A DNA stretch of 64,000 nucleotides, from assembly GCA_015179025.1 (NCBI GenBank), contig WHUX01000110.1, positions 1 through 64,000 of the forward strand, written 5' to 3'. Under the pieces are notes generated by a model. That model was not told where the DNA came from, made no database searches, and saw only the letters and a program-made list of their open reading frames with translations. Within the stretch, counting starts at the first letter, position 1. The number at the start of each line of letters is the position of its first letter. Below are positions 24,584-36,962 of this stretch, piece after piece. The position numbers and the translations under genes were made by a program. Source of the stretch: Terfezia claveryi. Taxonomy: Eukaryota; Ascomycota; Pezizomycetes; Pezizales; Pezizaceae.

Positions 24584-27500
24584 ATGGTAGAACCAAGAAC
24601 ACCCCACTTCCCGAGCTCGTTCCCAGCAAGTCCAGCACCGGCTCGACAGCAGCCGGGGATGGCACAAATACCACAGGCCAGACCACCACAACTTTCCCGG
24701 AAAGTAACCCTTCCTCCAATATCAGCAGCAGATCAGTCAGTAGGACCAGAAGAGATAGAACCCCGCATACCTACCAATGTCATTGATGCGCCAACACAAA
24801 GGTTTTATGCTGTAGCAGTATTCCTCACAATTCAGGCTGTAAAGATTGCAGATATAGCAAAGCTATACACCGGAGATGAGGGAGATTCAATATCCGAGCT
24901 CATGTTTTGTTTCAAATGGGTGGCTATTGATGGGCTTTTCTTTTGGTTCCTGCCGTTCATGCGGATACCATGGCTTACGTTCTCACCTGCTACGACCTTT
25001 TTGCAAATTTTCGGCTTCTTTGTGATTAATATGTGCTTCAGCTTCAAATATAGTGTAGGTATCCTGGAAGGGTACCCGGGAACCTCCAAATCGTGGGCTT
25101 TATACTAATTTTGGTTTTTAGTTTGTACCGTTCGGATCCATTTGGTATTCGATTTGGAAAAGTATGTTATGAGTACCTTTCGACATGTAACACGCGCTGA
25201 CGTTGGTCACTTAGCTATTTACGATAGGGAACTGTCCCTCTCTGAACGAAGTGTAAAAATCTACGACATTACACACAATTCATCCCACATTCAAGGAAAA
25301 TACACTGTTCACATTCTCCCTGAAGGGTTTGTTCTCATATGAGTGTTATGTCTGAGTTACAGCCCTAACTGACAATTCTCAAGTGCCGCGATGCTGAACC
25401 CTGACCAGAATTGCTATTGTCTGGACGATACTTCCTCTTCCAGCGTCGTTCTTCCGATTCGAATCAATGGCACAGAGCCCTTAATTATTCAGCTAATGAA
25501 GGCAGACTTCGAAACCGGGGAATTGCAGATGATTGATATCAAAGAAAAGGAAACGAAGAAGCTACTGAAACAAGCCAAGAGATATGAAGACCCGAACTTG
25601 CGTTATTTACAGTACATAGTAAAGTCACCTGGACTCTATCGATTGACGAAAGTCAGGGACATCTCTCAGCTGGATGTACGGATTACGCAGTCAGAGGCTT
25701 TGGTTGTACAATGTCCAAGGGCTAGTATCCAAGTCGCTGATGCAAAGAAAAGGGACAGATGCAGTGGAGACCTCTCTGATTTGTCCGTCGCTATTGAAGG
25801 TCTTGCCCCTCTCGACATAAAATACAGCCGTATTGTTAAGGATACACCCGTTATGTTTCAGGTGTCACGGATCTACACAGAGAACTTCCAGTCACCGCTC
25901 CTGAGTGGGTGGAATAAGAAAGAGTCGCTGCTTAGAGATGGCACAAACCTTAAATGGGGAAGGCGCGAGACAATAAATATGCCTTTAAATGAGGCTCTGT
26001 CATCACCTGGGGATTGGACATACGCCATAGACTCTGTTAGGGATGCCTGTGGGAATCTCAGGTCCTATACTAGGGAGAGTGAAGATGGTGAGAGATTGCT
26101 TCCTAAGGCAGAGCATCTTTCCCATACGTTCACTGTGCACGGGCGTCCACAGGCATCGTTCCTTAGGTGTGATCCACTGAACCCTATGAGCCTCCCACCA
26201 GGCAAAGAAACTAGCATCCAATTCAACTTGGACTTCCAGAAAGGGGATGGACCTTATACGCTTCAATACGCATATAGTCCCCATGAAATCGCGGAGCCCG
26301 GGGATAAAGCGATGGAACCTGTGGTTAAAGATGTAAAGATTAAGACCCAAACGAGTGGCATAACCATCAACGAGCCAGGGCTATACACTCTGAAATCAAT
26401 TGCCAACAAGTATTGTCAGGGAGATGTTATGGAACCCTCGACTTGCCTAGTCATCACCCCCCCAAAGCCCAGTGTTGCTATAACCCACGAGAATATTCTC
26501 GATAAATGCAGCGCCTCCTCGGTGGGTGTCACGATTGATGTGACTCTGGTGGGAACAGCACCTTTCAACTTATGGTATCGCTTAATTAGGGACGGTGCAA
26601 CAACCGAAGTTAAGAAATTTGTGATTGACCGTACCCGATATCAAGCAACAATAACACCAAGCACAGCTGGTCACTACGTTTACGAGTTCTATCGCCTGGA
26701 CGACAAATGGAACGAGGGTTTAATATTGGACCACACAAAGTTGCGGGTTGAGCAAACTATCAAGCCATTGGCAGGAGCAACGTTCGCGGACAATGTCTCG
26801 ATCACACGCAAGGCATGTATCGAGCAACCCGTTGAGTTCAAGATTAATCTACAAGGTATCGGTCCTTGGAAGTTGAAGTATGACTTGATTCACGCCGGTA
26901 AACGCAAACATTTCGAAATGAAAAACATCACCGAGCCTGTCTACACCATCCGGACTCCCAGTCTCCATGTTGGTGGGAAGTATGGGTTGGCATTGGTAAC
27001 AGTTGAGGATGTAAGTGGTTGCCAAATTTTCTTGGACTCGGAGGCCAAAATTGATGTCCGTTTCGAAAAACCCAGGGCGGCCTTTGCCCCTGTGGACGGT
27101 AAGATGAGTATTCGGGCTTTGGAAGGAAAAGAGGTTAGCATCCCATTGAGGATGCGTGGCGAGAAGCCATGGGCCCTTCGTGTACGGAACCTTGATTTTC
27201 CCAATGAACCACCAATTGTCCAGACCGTCGAAGAGTCGAACAGCCACCTTAGAGTTAAGAATGCTGGGCGCTATGAACTCATGGATGTCAAGGACGTTGC
27301 AGGTTGTCCAGGAACAATCACAGACACTGCGAAGTCATTTGAAATTACCTGGATTGAACGTCCCACTATCCGCCTTTCTGAATCAGCTGTGCAACAGCGT
27401 GAAAGGGAACATTTGTACGTCAGAAAAGATGTCTGTGAAGGTGACGAAGATGCCATTGAACTTGGATTCACAGGTAAATATCCCTGTGATGCTCTGATGA

Positions 27501-28722
27501 CTGATCATGTGCTAACTGGGGAAACAGGATCTCCGCCATTCCATGCTCAGTATTTGCGATCAATTAAGGCAGATGGATCTACCACGACTGGCCGTAAGAA
27601 GCTGGAGGATGTTCGTGCCGGTAATTATGTCACAACCGTGCGACTAGATACATCAACCTCGGGCCAACACCGATATGAGTTTGTTTCCATTGCCGACAGT
27701 CTGTACGATGATCCCAAAGAAGCACGGCTACCAAAGGCTTTAGTGCTCTCGCAGAAGGTCAACGCGAAGCCAAGCGCAAGGTTTGCGGATACTCCAGGCA
27801 AGATGTACAGATACTGCCGCGATGCAGGGGCTGGCGATGATATTATCCCAATTCAATTGACTGGAGTGAGTGCATGCCCTTCAGAAAACAGAGGATATTT
27901 ATCTAACATAACTATATTAGGCCCCTCCATTCCAACTCCAGATCAACATAAAACACCACAACACTGGCAAGAACGAAATTGTGAATATTCCTGCCATTGA
28001 GACAAACCAATTCAATTTCAAGATACCCCCTCACGCACTTACTCTTGGCAGCCACTCCGTCAGTGTTATCAAAGTCCGTGACTCCCGAGGCTGTGTTAGA
28101 AAGACAGTAACCCAGGACGCACCATTTGTCTACGTCGCCGTCGCCGATCTCCCAACAATTACACCAGAGGAAACGCGCAATGACTACTGCGTTGGAGATC
28201 GTATCTCGTATTCCCTCCAGGGGTCCCCTCCCTTTGTTGTTGAGTATGTCTTTGAGAATGTTGTCAGGAAGGCATCGTCTGGAGCTAGATTTAGCCGAGT
28301 TGCACCTGGGCCTGGTAACTTCACGATCACGGGATTACTCGATTCGGCAAGCGATTGTAAGGTACATTTGCAGTTGACAAAGATCATTCATGAGATCCCA
28401 AGTGTGAGGATTAGCGAGGGAACGAAAGGGATTCATGAAGGTGACCAGGCGGAGATTCACTTCCAATTCTTTGGGACGCCACCATTTACATTTACGTAAG
28501 TTACCCAATAAGACGTGGTTGGATAACCTTGAGACTAATGTATAGTGTAGATATACACGATCAGAAATTCCGAGGAAGGGCGGAAAGCCTCGTGTGATGG
28601 AACAACATTCCCAGACTACGGACGAATTCAGATACAGTATGTATGCCTCACAGGAGGGAACGTATGAGGTGACGAGTATCGAGGACAAGTACTGTAGCTA
28701 CTCTGCCAAAGGCAGGAAGTAA
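24584..28722 (+). CDS. pom152: Nucleoporin Pom152
   Basis: Exons 24584-25054, 25122-25161, 25215-25326, 25384-27473, 27528-27865, 27921-28495 and 28551-28722 join into 1,265 residues, close to other filamentous-fungal Pom152 proteins. A Pro-rich N-terminus of about 70 residues faces the pore. Hydrophobic segments at about 80-170 (WVAIDGLFFWFLPF, LQIFGFFVINMCFSF) include the membrane anchor. The rest is a chain of immunoglobulin-like repeats with recurrent GxxPF motifs (GTAPFNLWY, GIGPWKLKY, GSPPFHAQY, GAPPFQLQI, GSPPFVVEY, GTPPFTFTY), lying in the perinuclear lumen. Pom152 forms the membrane ring of the nuclear pore. Two introns (27474-27527 and 27866-27920) are supported because removing them restores the repeat motif GSPPF or GAPPF. 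Confidence 0.96.
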
Positions 28723-29698
28723 AGGGGCTTAGTTGATATTTGAAGTTGGAGTAGTTTGTCGTGCATAGTTTGCGGTGTTGAGATGGGCCCGCGGCTCGGT
28801 GATTGAATGATTGGAACAGGAAACATGACTAGTAATGGTGTAAACTACACGAGATGGGCGCATCGGGATAACATGTTAATAATCGAAATTGTTTTCATTT
28901 GGTTTTTCTGTTTTTTGAATTCTAGGTCAGTTGGTTTCGAATTTACTTAAGCACGAGTCGTGGTTGAGGATTTAGTTACTACGAAGTGTAATGAACACGA
29001 CAGTAAAACGTTGGACATTATTGAAAGAACCACATTCAAGTGTAGAAATCTTTGATATGTTTTGCTAAGAAAAGGTTTGTTATTGTTGGCAATGCACTAA
29101 AGGGAGTAGATAATTTTTAATTGATATTTGAAGTTGGAGTGGTTTATTGTATATAGTTTGTAGTTTTAAATAGGCATATAGCTTAGTAATTAAATAATTG
29201 GAACAGGAAATATAACTACTGTACCAAAAAGGGGATGTTATCGCACGAGCAGCGCTGTCGCATTCCCTATGTCATTGTGGATACTTTAATGTTACGCCCC
29301 CAGGGATCTCGGTAGTCTTGTGACAGACCCTCGTAGAGGCTTTCTCAGGCTCGTGGCGCTTACTCTGATCACTAGCATCAAACTCTGTCACTCGCTAGAA
29401 AAGTAAATTGTTTTTAAACGTCTCAATTTCCAACCGAGGCACAAAATCATACAAGTCATAGCCCGTAATAGTAATAAAACATAAATGCAGACATCTAATC
29501 CCACTATGCCGTCCTGTATGCCCCCTTTTCAGTAGTATCTATCTAACCATTCATTCATTCAGGAGTACTTGCCCATCAAGGGTAATGTCAGACGCATAGA
29601 TATCACAGTCCAGTCACCTCACAATCAGTAAGACCAACTCCGCCTATAACTCCGGAATGCAGATGAGAAGTAATAAAACACCGAAAGAAAGAAATCTA
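28723..29698. other. Convergent intergenic region with a mutated direct duplication
   Basis: The 3' ends of pom152 and of the GH17 gene face each other here. A segment of about 100 bp at 28733-28835 recurs at 29121-29219. The second copy differs almost only by C-to-T and G-to-A changes, for example GTTTGTCGTGCATAG becoming GTTTATTGTATATAG. The remainder is AT-rich and contains no gene that I can support. Confidence 0.7.
28733..29219. repeat. Direct duplication of about 100 bp, one copy with RIP-like transitions
   Basis: Copy 1 (28733-28835) starts 10 bp after the pom152 stop codon. Copy 2 (29121-29219) is in the same orientation. The first 20 bases (TTGATATTTGAAGTTGGAGT) and an internal block (ATTGGAACAGGAAA) are identical. 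Nearly every difference in between is a transition that makes copy 2 more AT-rich, and one indel is needed to align them. A spacer of about 285 bp separates the copies. Confidence 0.75.
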
Positions 29699-30677
29699 TT
29701 AAGAGAGAATACCCCAGTACTGCTCAGCATTGAAGGCACCGGGGGATTTCCAGACATCATTAAAGGCATTGAATAAAACGACACCGTCAGCGCAGGTAGA
29801 GCTGATTGAATTGACAGCCGTCAACTGATTTTCTTTGCTTGGGGCACATTGACCATTAGTTGAACCCTTAGTGGGCCATCCGGTTTCTGTGTAAGAGTAA
29901 TATGTTAGTTAATGATGGGTTTACTCTAAGAGATTGCAGTATTCACTTACCAGTGATCATGACGTATTTCCCACCACACTTCGCACTGACTTGTTTCCTC
30001 ATGTTCGCAACCCATGCACCTGCGTTCTTTGCAGGGACTTTGCCGTCGAAGAAGGGGTGACAGTTGACCGCAATAATGTCCTGCTCCTGGCAAAGAAGCG
30101 GATTCTGGAGGACTTCGTAGAACACATTGACTGAGGCGACTGGTCCCTTAAATCCCTTTGCCCTGAGTTTTGCCCTGGCATCCTTGGTAAGGTCAACCAT
30201 CTGCTGAGCTGTCTTCTTTCCCTCGAGGATAAACTCATTGCCAATCATTACGCTGTGAATGCCCTTCCAGTTGCCATTAACGATGCTTGAAAGCATATTG
30301 CACTGCATGTCCATATTGTTCACATCATAAATGCCAACCATGAGCTGCATGCCGTACTTTCTGGTGTGTGGCAGTACGTTCTTCACTTGATCACAGTCCA
30401 GGCCGTACAAACGAACCAAACTATAAGCTTGAAGGCGTGCAATGTCATTGCCGACCTCCGCTGGGGTCTTGCATCGGGTATTTCCAGGAGTCCCGGTATA
30501 TGGAGAGTAAGAAATGCCAGGCTTGTCGAGTGAACGTGTATCTAAGGGTTTTGGGTTAGTATTGCATTACGAGCTTTAGGGGCGCCGGACGGACGACTTA
30601 CCAATGGGTCCTGCAGAAACCAGCTGCAAGACGGTAACGGCAACGAATGCCAATGCAATCACCATTTTGCTGAGCAT
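29699..30677 (-). CDS. Secreted GH17 beta-1,3-glucanase
   Basis: Exons 30602-30677, 29951-30541 and 29699-29886 join into 284 residues. A signal peptide (LSKMVIALAFVAVTVLQLVSA, about residues 2-22) directs secretion. The glycoside hydrolase family 17 barrel follows, with the proton donor Glu128 in MIGNE and the nucleophile Glu223 in ITETGWP; the second motif is split by the second intron. The length and the pattern ISYSPYTGTPGNTRC fit the short fungal GH17 glucanases and transglucosylases that act on cell-wall beta-1,3-glucan. No GPI signal or Ser/Thr-rich tail is seen, so it is likely soluble or loosely wall-bound. Whether it hydrolyses or transfers glucan cannot be told from sequence. The start was chosen for the signal peptide; an ATG four codons later would also give one. 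Confidence 0.92.
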
Positions 30678-33020
30678 TGCGCTTTCTGTGATAGTTTGAG
30701 GACTTTTGCAATCGATGTTGACTGAATATGTGATGGTACCGTATGTATCCTTGGATCGAACTGGGCTTAGATGAGAGTGCAATGTATCCCTAAATAAAAA
30801 AGATTGAATGTAAGGCTGTTGCAGCCAAAGGAGAGACTGAAGCTGTAATAGCAACAAAGGAGTGTGCTTGCGTGATACAAAAACAAAGAGGTTCTTTGTG
30901 GAATGAACTATCAAACAAGAGCGTGGGAACCATTGGGGTATAAATATTGCAAAACGATAAACATCAGTTGGGCTAGTAATGCACTACCTAATGATGATCA
31001 TGATTGTGAAACCTTCACGCCCGCTACGACGGCACAGCCAGAGCCCCATTGCCTTCTTCCTAACATCTGTGCCAGGGGCCAGGGTATGACCAGGGTGAGA
31101 CGATAGATTTCTCTCATGAGCTTCAGATGTGTTGGCTATGCATCAGACACATATCCCCTTTACTAGCACACCAACGCCGCTGCGAGACATTTTTTTCTCC
31201 GATTCTGAGATGTTATGAAACACTCGTAGCTGTCGGACCCCTCGATAGGGGTTGGAGTGATGCAGCTGTATTGCCGTCGTTGGATTAGTTAGGTTTACCG
31301 AACGCCCAAGGGTCTGAGGAACTGACGACATATCACGGGTACCATTTGGGTGTAACTTTACTGCTCTTGAGTCTTGCAATAAAGATATATATATATATAT
31401 ATATGATATAATGTGTATAATGTGATGTCGGAGCAGGACAGCAGGTTGATAGTCTGTCGATATTGGCGTTGGGAAGTGACGATGGGAGGGATAGCTTAGA
31501 TTGCTTACTGTATAGTACAGCACATTGAGTGCTTGCCGCTTCCGTTACCGCTTACCTGGGACCACAGCCGCAAGCCGGTACTTGCACATAGGTTAAGGTA
31601 CATGTATACGGTATTATGTATACGGTATTATGTACTGGGAATGCAATAGAAGTCCTACTTGACAGCTCTTATTTTGTTTTGCAGGTTTCTCCTCCTCCTC
31701 CACTTACAGACTCGAGATCTTCAGCTGTTGGTTTGTTCAGCGTGGAGTTTCGAATTTCGATGTGAGCCCGACCAAAATTAGCCATGCTGCGGTACTGGTT
31801 CTGGTTTTGGTGCCAAGACACAACGTTCGCACATAGCCATGCAGGAACAGAAAATACATATGTGAGGGTTGGGGTTCACAGCACTCATCCCCTGCGGAGG
31901 AATGCACGCAAAGAGTAACTCTGTGATGTAATTCTGCAGCATATTCTGCAGTATTCCGTCTTGAGTTTGCTTTGTTTGAGGCACAGAGTAGATATGTAGG
32001 TATGATGTATGTATGTAATGTATGTATGTGTATGTCAAATATCTTCATCAGGTTCTCCTAAGCGCCCAATCGGCAAGGCTGATGATCTCCCTAAATTCTC
32101 CAGAAGATGCCCAATGCAAAACCGAGCCAATTATTAGCCTAATTAGAAGCTCTGTTGTTGGTTGTTTGCGAGTCTACGTCTACCTACTTCACACCGTTCA
32201 GAGAACTCTCACATTATTGGGCTTGTTTGCTTGTGTATACCCTGTCTCCTCTACCCTTGCCATGTGTTTCATCAGTAGACGGGGACGAAAGCTTGGTTCC
32301 CGTACTTCTGAGTTGCGGTAAGGTGAATTGATGCGAATTGATGCCCTACCGTGGCATATTATTGACACGGTGATTCGATTTATTTTAGAGTTGCAATAGG
32401 TAACCGAGTGCTAATAATAATGTGCCTAATCAACACTGTCGCCCCCGCCCAACCGCAACTATTACATAACTCGAATACATTTGACTCGAGCCTTGCTAGG
32501 TTTCGCATACCTTAGTACTACTATGTGTTGTCCTCTCAGCATCCCATATGAACGGGACAAGATACAAGTTACGGGGAGCTAAGCTAGTCGACCACATTTG
32601 TGTCATGACTTTCGTTCCGTAGGTGCATGGAGCAATGTAGGATTGTTTTCCGGCTTCAAACAAAAGATTTACTCTGTACAACAAGGGCAATATTTTCCCG
32701 AAGATGAAACCAAGTACCTCACATCTTGCTGCATCCAAATGAACCACGATGTCCTGCAATTGGTGAAACGGAAAGCTGTTGCGAGGCTGTTGCGAGGCTG
32801 TACCTGTATCTCCTCTGCGAGGGGTAGTGCAACCAGACTACCTGTACCTACCTATGTAGGTAGCACGAACCGTCCTGTAAGACTTTGCTTTTCCCTTTCC
32901 TGTCTTCCTGGACCATTTTCTGCCCTGATTGATCGACATTGCATGCATATATTGCAGATATTACCACTTTGACAAAGCGGGCGGTTTCAAAGATATTTGT
33001 AGCTGGTGCCAACCAGACTA
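30678..33020. other. Intergenic region upstream of the GH17 gene
   Basis: The first few hundred bases should hold the GH17 promoter. The stretch also has a (TA)n run at 31386-31404, a double copy of GTATACGGTATTAT at about 31607-31635 and the palindromic patch ACCTACCTATGTAGGT at 32847-32862. A CAACCAGACTA motif lies at 32830, and another ends in the TA that flanks the Fot1 element (33010-33020). Scattered frames of 60-130 codons look like noise. Confidence 0.45.
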
Positions 33021-35666
33021 CCCTTGGCGGCCTAGAAACGACCAATCACTGAGAAGCGACCACTGTCTAAGACATGCAGCTTGACCGGCCTCGTCAGCCT
33101 CTCCGCAGCCCCAATACCCCCTCCGTAACAGTATAATGGTCTTAACTAATATCAATCAAATCGCCAGGTCTCAGGCAACACTAACAATACCCTCCGATCA
33201 CAAGCATGCCAAAATATACGAAGCAACAGCTGCAGGAAGCGATCAAGCATGCAAAACGAGAGCCAGATGCACCTATGCTACGGATTGCAGATTTATAGGG
33301 GGTAGACCGGCAGACATTATGCCGGAGGGTGCTAGGGACACAGCAGGAGCGGTCTATAGCCCATCGGGACCAGCAACTGTTCTCTACAGGTGATGAGAAA
33401 GCAATCGCTGGCTATGCTGGAATCATGGCAGATGCGGGATTTCCGCTTGGACCGGAGCTTTTGCGGCAAATTGTACAAGGAATTGTCAATGAGAGGCAAA
33501 TACTCCAGAAATGCTCCTCATATGCACTCTCCGCCGGCAGCCCTTCCACTAGCAACCCTTCTGCCTCTAGCAACCCTTCCACCTCTTCAAATACCCCTAT
33601 TCATATTGTTGGTATCCACTGGGTAGATAGATTTCTTGAGCGCAATCCAGGCTTTAAAAAGGTCTATATTCGCTACCAGGAAAGGGCAAGGGCAGCAGCA
33701 ACTAATGATATAGAACTACAAGCTGATTTCCTATGAAAGTTAGCAAATCTTATATGACGGAAGAATATAGCTCAGGATGATATCTGGAATTGTGATGAGA
33801 AGGGAATTACAATGGGAAGAAATAGTAGGCGCACGATGGCTATTGTACGAGTTGGGGGTAGAAGTACAGCAATGACTGAGGGGTCTCGAGAGTTTTGCAG
33901 TATATTGGAGACTGTAAATGCTAGTGGAGAGGTTATCCCACCATTTATTGTCTGGCAGTGAAAAACTCATCGAGAATCCTATTATTGGGAGGGAGAGGTG
34001 GAACACGAAGCAATATTTGCTGTATCTCCAAGTGGGTATATGGATGATGAGCTTGGGTTTGAATACATACGTCAACACTTTGAGCCTTATACTCGCTGGG
34101 GTGTTGGAGGGGGGGCTTGTGAGTATGATGGTGATCCACCACCACAATGTCTAATTGTGGATGGTCATTCTTCTCATGTGGCATGGAGAGTGGTTAAATA
34201 TGCTCTTGATCATAATATCCATATGATCTGTCTTCCATCCAAATCTACTCACCTTCTTCAACCTCTCGATATTAGCTGCTTCTCTCTATTGTAGCGTGTC
34301 TATGAGCGCAACCTCAGTACATGGCTCCGCTGCAATCCTTTATTAGGAATATCAAAGCTTGAGTTTCTCAATATTCTCCAGCAAACTCGGAAGGAGGTTT
34401 TTACTAATGAGATTATCCGGAGTGCATGGAGAGCATCCCATTGCTGGCCTATTGATCGCTCTCTCCCACCTCCTCAGCCACCAGCTGCTACTTTTTCAGT
34501 TGCAAGTGCTATTATAGCTGCAGATGTAGGGGTTCCGGCTGCAGGGATAGGGGTGTTAGCTGCAGGCCTAGATACTCCTGCTCGGCTTCATCAGCTTTCT
34601 CGAACACTTGTAGAGCAGGTACGGCAGAAGCTCAAGAATGATGATAATCTTAAGGGCATGGTATATGAGCTTATTGACTTCACAGCAGAGAAGGTCACTA
34701 AGTATAGAGATATTGCACCTCATGCAGAAACCCTAAATAAGCTTCGAGATGGAAAGATACGTAAAACAAGAAAGAGATCTAGACATGTTGGAGAAGCTCG
34801 TGTACTAACCTACAAATATATTAATGAAGGAATTAAGAAGCTTGCAGATACAGAGGCAGCAAAGGCTGAAAGGCGGCGGATTCTAGAAGAAAAGAAGAAG
34901 GTTGCAGAGGAAAAAAGGGTGGCTAAAGAAGCACTTGACAAGCAGTGGAGGCATGATTTACAGCAATATCAAGAGGTTGAGTTACTAGCATGGCAGGCAG
35001 AATGCGCAAAGATTGACCAGGCTTGGGCAGCCTTAAAGGCTACTACAAATGGAAGGTCAAAGCGTATTGGTAAAAAACCTTCCTATCCTCTTCGACCAAA
35101 ACGACTGCTCAAACCCAAAGGAGGGTCTATTGCTAGTAGTGATCTCACGATAATAGCAGAGGATATATTAGAGAAGGGGGCAAATAGTGAGATTGAAGGA
35201 GAAGGTGAAGAAGGTGAAGATGAAGAAGATTTGGTGAATTCAATGCGAACTCTTGATATTGCTTATTTTGCGGAGGTTAGTGCTCTTATTTATTGGCTTC
35301 CCGTTTTACTATTTGGCAACTGTTACTAGCTATATTTATCTAACATTAATATATAGATGCATGGATAGGACTTCTAAGTAGTTGTGAGCTTATTGGCAGA
35401 ATATTTCAAATACAAGCAAGGGTAGAGGGGGGTAGGGGGGGTTATGGAGGAATTTTTACTGGCGAGAGGCCTCTTGAGTACTGAGCTGGTTTTAATGGAA
35501 TGCGAATGTAACCATGTTGTAGAGCGTAGTCACTTCCATAGATATGTATTTAGCTAGTTTATAGTCCTCTCTCGGTGTTGTTTGGTATATTACGTTTTGT
35601 CTGTCGCAGGGGGGCCTACAGGGGTGGTCGCTTCTCAGTTATTGGTCGTTTCTAGGGCGCCAAGGG
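33021..35666 (+). mobile_element. Complete Fot1/pogo DNA transposon with TIRs and TA duplication
   Basis: The 2,646-bp element is bounded by 43-bp terminal inverted repeats (33021-33063 and 35624-35666) that differ at only two positions; each starts CCCTTGGCGG or CCCTTGGCGC, then CTAGAAACGACC. TA dinucleotides flank it at 33019-33020 and 35667-35668, the target duplication typical of the Tc1/mariner-pogo superfamily. It contains one transposase frame (33206-35329). The left flank reads AACCAGACTA and the right flank TAGATATTTG, so the empty site can be inferred. The near-identical ends suggest a fairly recent insertion. Confidence 0.93.
33206..35329 (+). pseudogene. Fot1/pogo-type DDE transposase with five in-frame stops
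   Basis: A single frame of 708 codons runs from ATG 33206 to the stop at 35327-35329 with no insertion or deletion. It is interrupted by TAG 33296, TGA 33734, TGA 33755, TGA 33959 and TAG 34292. The N-terminus has psq-type and CENP-B-type helix-turn-helix DNA-binding domains (YTKQQLQEAIKHAK, then LGTQQERSIAHRDQQLFSTGDE). The catalytic domain keeps the three acids of a DDD triad in WNCDEKG, LIVDGHSSH and LLQPLDISCF. A basic coiled coil and an acidic tail close the protein. Four stops are readily explained by CAG-to-TAG or CGA-to-TGA changes; the one at 33959 is less clear. The copy cannot make full transposase, but its ends may still be mobilised by an active relative. Confidence 0.92.
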
Positions 35667-36404
35667 TAGATATTTGCTCAAATCATGTAGATACGTAAAC
35701 GTTTTCGACTTGTAATATACATTTCCCTTTTGCTTTCCTTGCTTGCACGCTTGGTTCGATTGACCCTGTACGGCGATTTCTGACGAGGTTCTCAGATACA
35801 GCACAAATCTTGAATAATGGCCCCGTCGACGGAGCATAGCGCATCACGTGCTTAAATCGGATGTTTCCTCTAGCATTGCGTCTGCACCCACCTCGTGAGG
35901 GCAATGTATGTACAACTCTTGAATCATTCAAACTCTTGTTCTACTGCTTGGTAGATGCTAGTTTGGTTGCACTAGGTACCCCTCACAGGTATACGCTCAA
36001 GAGATATGATAAAACCATATGATGTCAGTAGTAACGGCATTCGTCTGCGTTGTCACATCTTACATACGACCGCACTTGCAAATGCACCTGCAAAGCTATC
36101 TGAAGTACAGTATCCCATAATTCCACGAGATGAGTTGGTGCACCTGCTATTGGCTAGAGCATGTCTTCCTATGGTTGCATTGGTATACTCCTCCCCTGTG
36201 TCATTCCTGTAACTATATAAATTCATCTACCAATTCCGACATCAATCTCTACCCTTGCACCACTGCAAGGCGGACTAGTTGCACGATAGTTCTTAGTCTG
36301 CTTGGCACGATAGTTCTGTGTTGGTTAAATACCCTAAGCAGGACTAGTTATATTTTGCGCCGAGTTTCTATGGCCTGTGCTTACGGTGCACCCCCACGGC
36401 TGTA
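35667..36404. other. Short intergenic stretch between two transposons
   Basis: This 0.7-kb stretch between the Fot1 element and the MITE shows no gene. A frame at 36130-36621 on the plus strand runs across the MITE end and is not credible. A short duplicated phrase, GCACGATAGTTCT, occurs at 36281 and 36305. Confidence 0.4.
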
Positions 36405-36962
36405 CACTCAAACCTTGCTAAAACCGGAACGCCTTTACTGTAACCGGAAAACTTGCTACGACGAGCTTGGCGATTTTGGAACTACAGCGCAGAATTTTAT
36501 TAAACCGGACCGGACACGGACAAGCAATCTCAAGAATAAAAAAAATATATACATAGAAAATCAATTAGCAGAACCTCAGGAAGAGGAAGCTGGAACCCAG
36601 AAGTCCTTAAGTGATGCTTGAACCTTATGCTTCTGCTGATAATTTGAATGGAGAGTTGAGTTGGAGTGTGCGGAAAAGCAAGAGCATAAACATACATGCT
36701 TTGGAAAAAGCGGTTGACAGATCTCATACTGTATTTCTTTCTCAGAGAGAAAGCCAATATTATTAGCGACCTCCTTACACTGTCAGAACGTTATAGATTT
36801 TGTAGCGAGACTGGAATTATGTCTTCCGATATGCTTCTTTCCTTTGATCTGCTCGTGTTGAGGTGCTTTACTGCCCGCCCGCAATTTTGTTATACCGGAC
36901 GCTAGCCTAAACCAGACGGGATCCTGGTGATTTATGCAGTCCGGTTTAGCAAGGTTTGAGTG
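36405..36962. mobile_element. Pogo-like MITE of 558 bp
   Basis: Terminal inverted repeats of about 24 bp begin CACTCAAACCTTGCTAAA and continue (A)CCGGA; the left arm (36405-36429) has one extra A relative to the right (36939-36962). TA flanks both ends (36403-36404 and 36963-36964). The interior has several CCGGA-type phrases and no transposase frame. The TIRs are unrelated to those of the Fot1 element at 33021, so another autonomous partner is expected. TIR style and TA duplication fit a non-autonomous Tc1/mariner-pogo element. Confidence 0.85.

Noticed and set aside
27474..27527. Reading this stretch of pom152 as coding, since it stays in frame
   Set aside because: It has GT-AG ends and a branch-like GCTAAC. 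Removing it restores the repeated GSPPF motif that opens each Ig-like unit, so it is an intron.
36130..36621. A plus-strand frame of 163 codons
   Set aside because: It runs across the left end of the MITE, has no recognisable domain and contains composition-driven low-complexity sequence.
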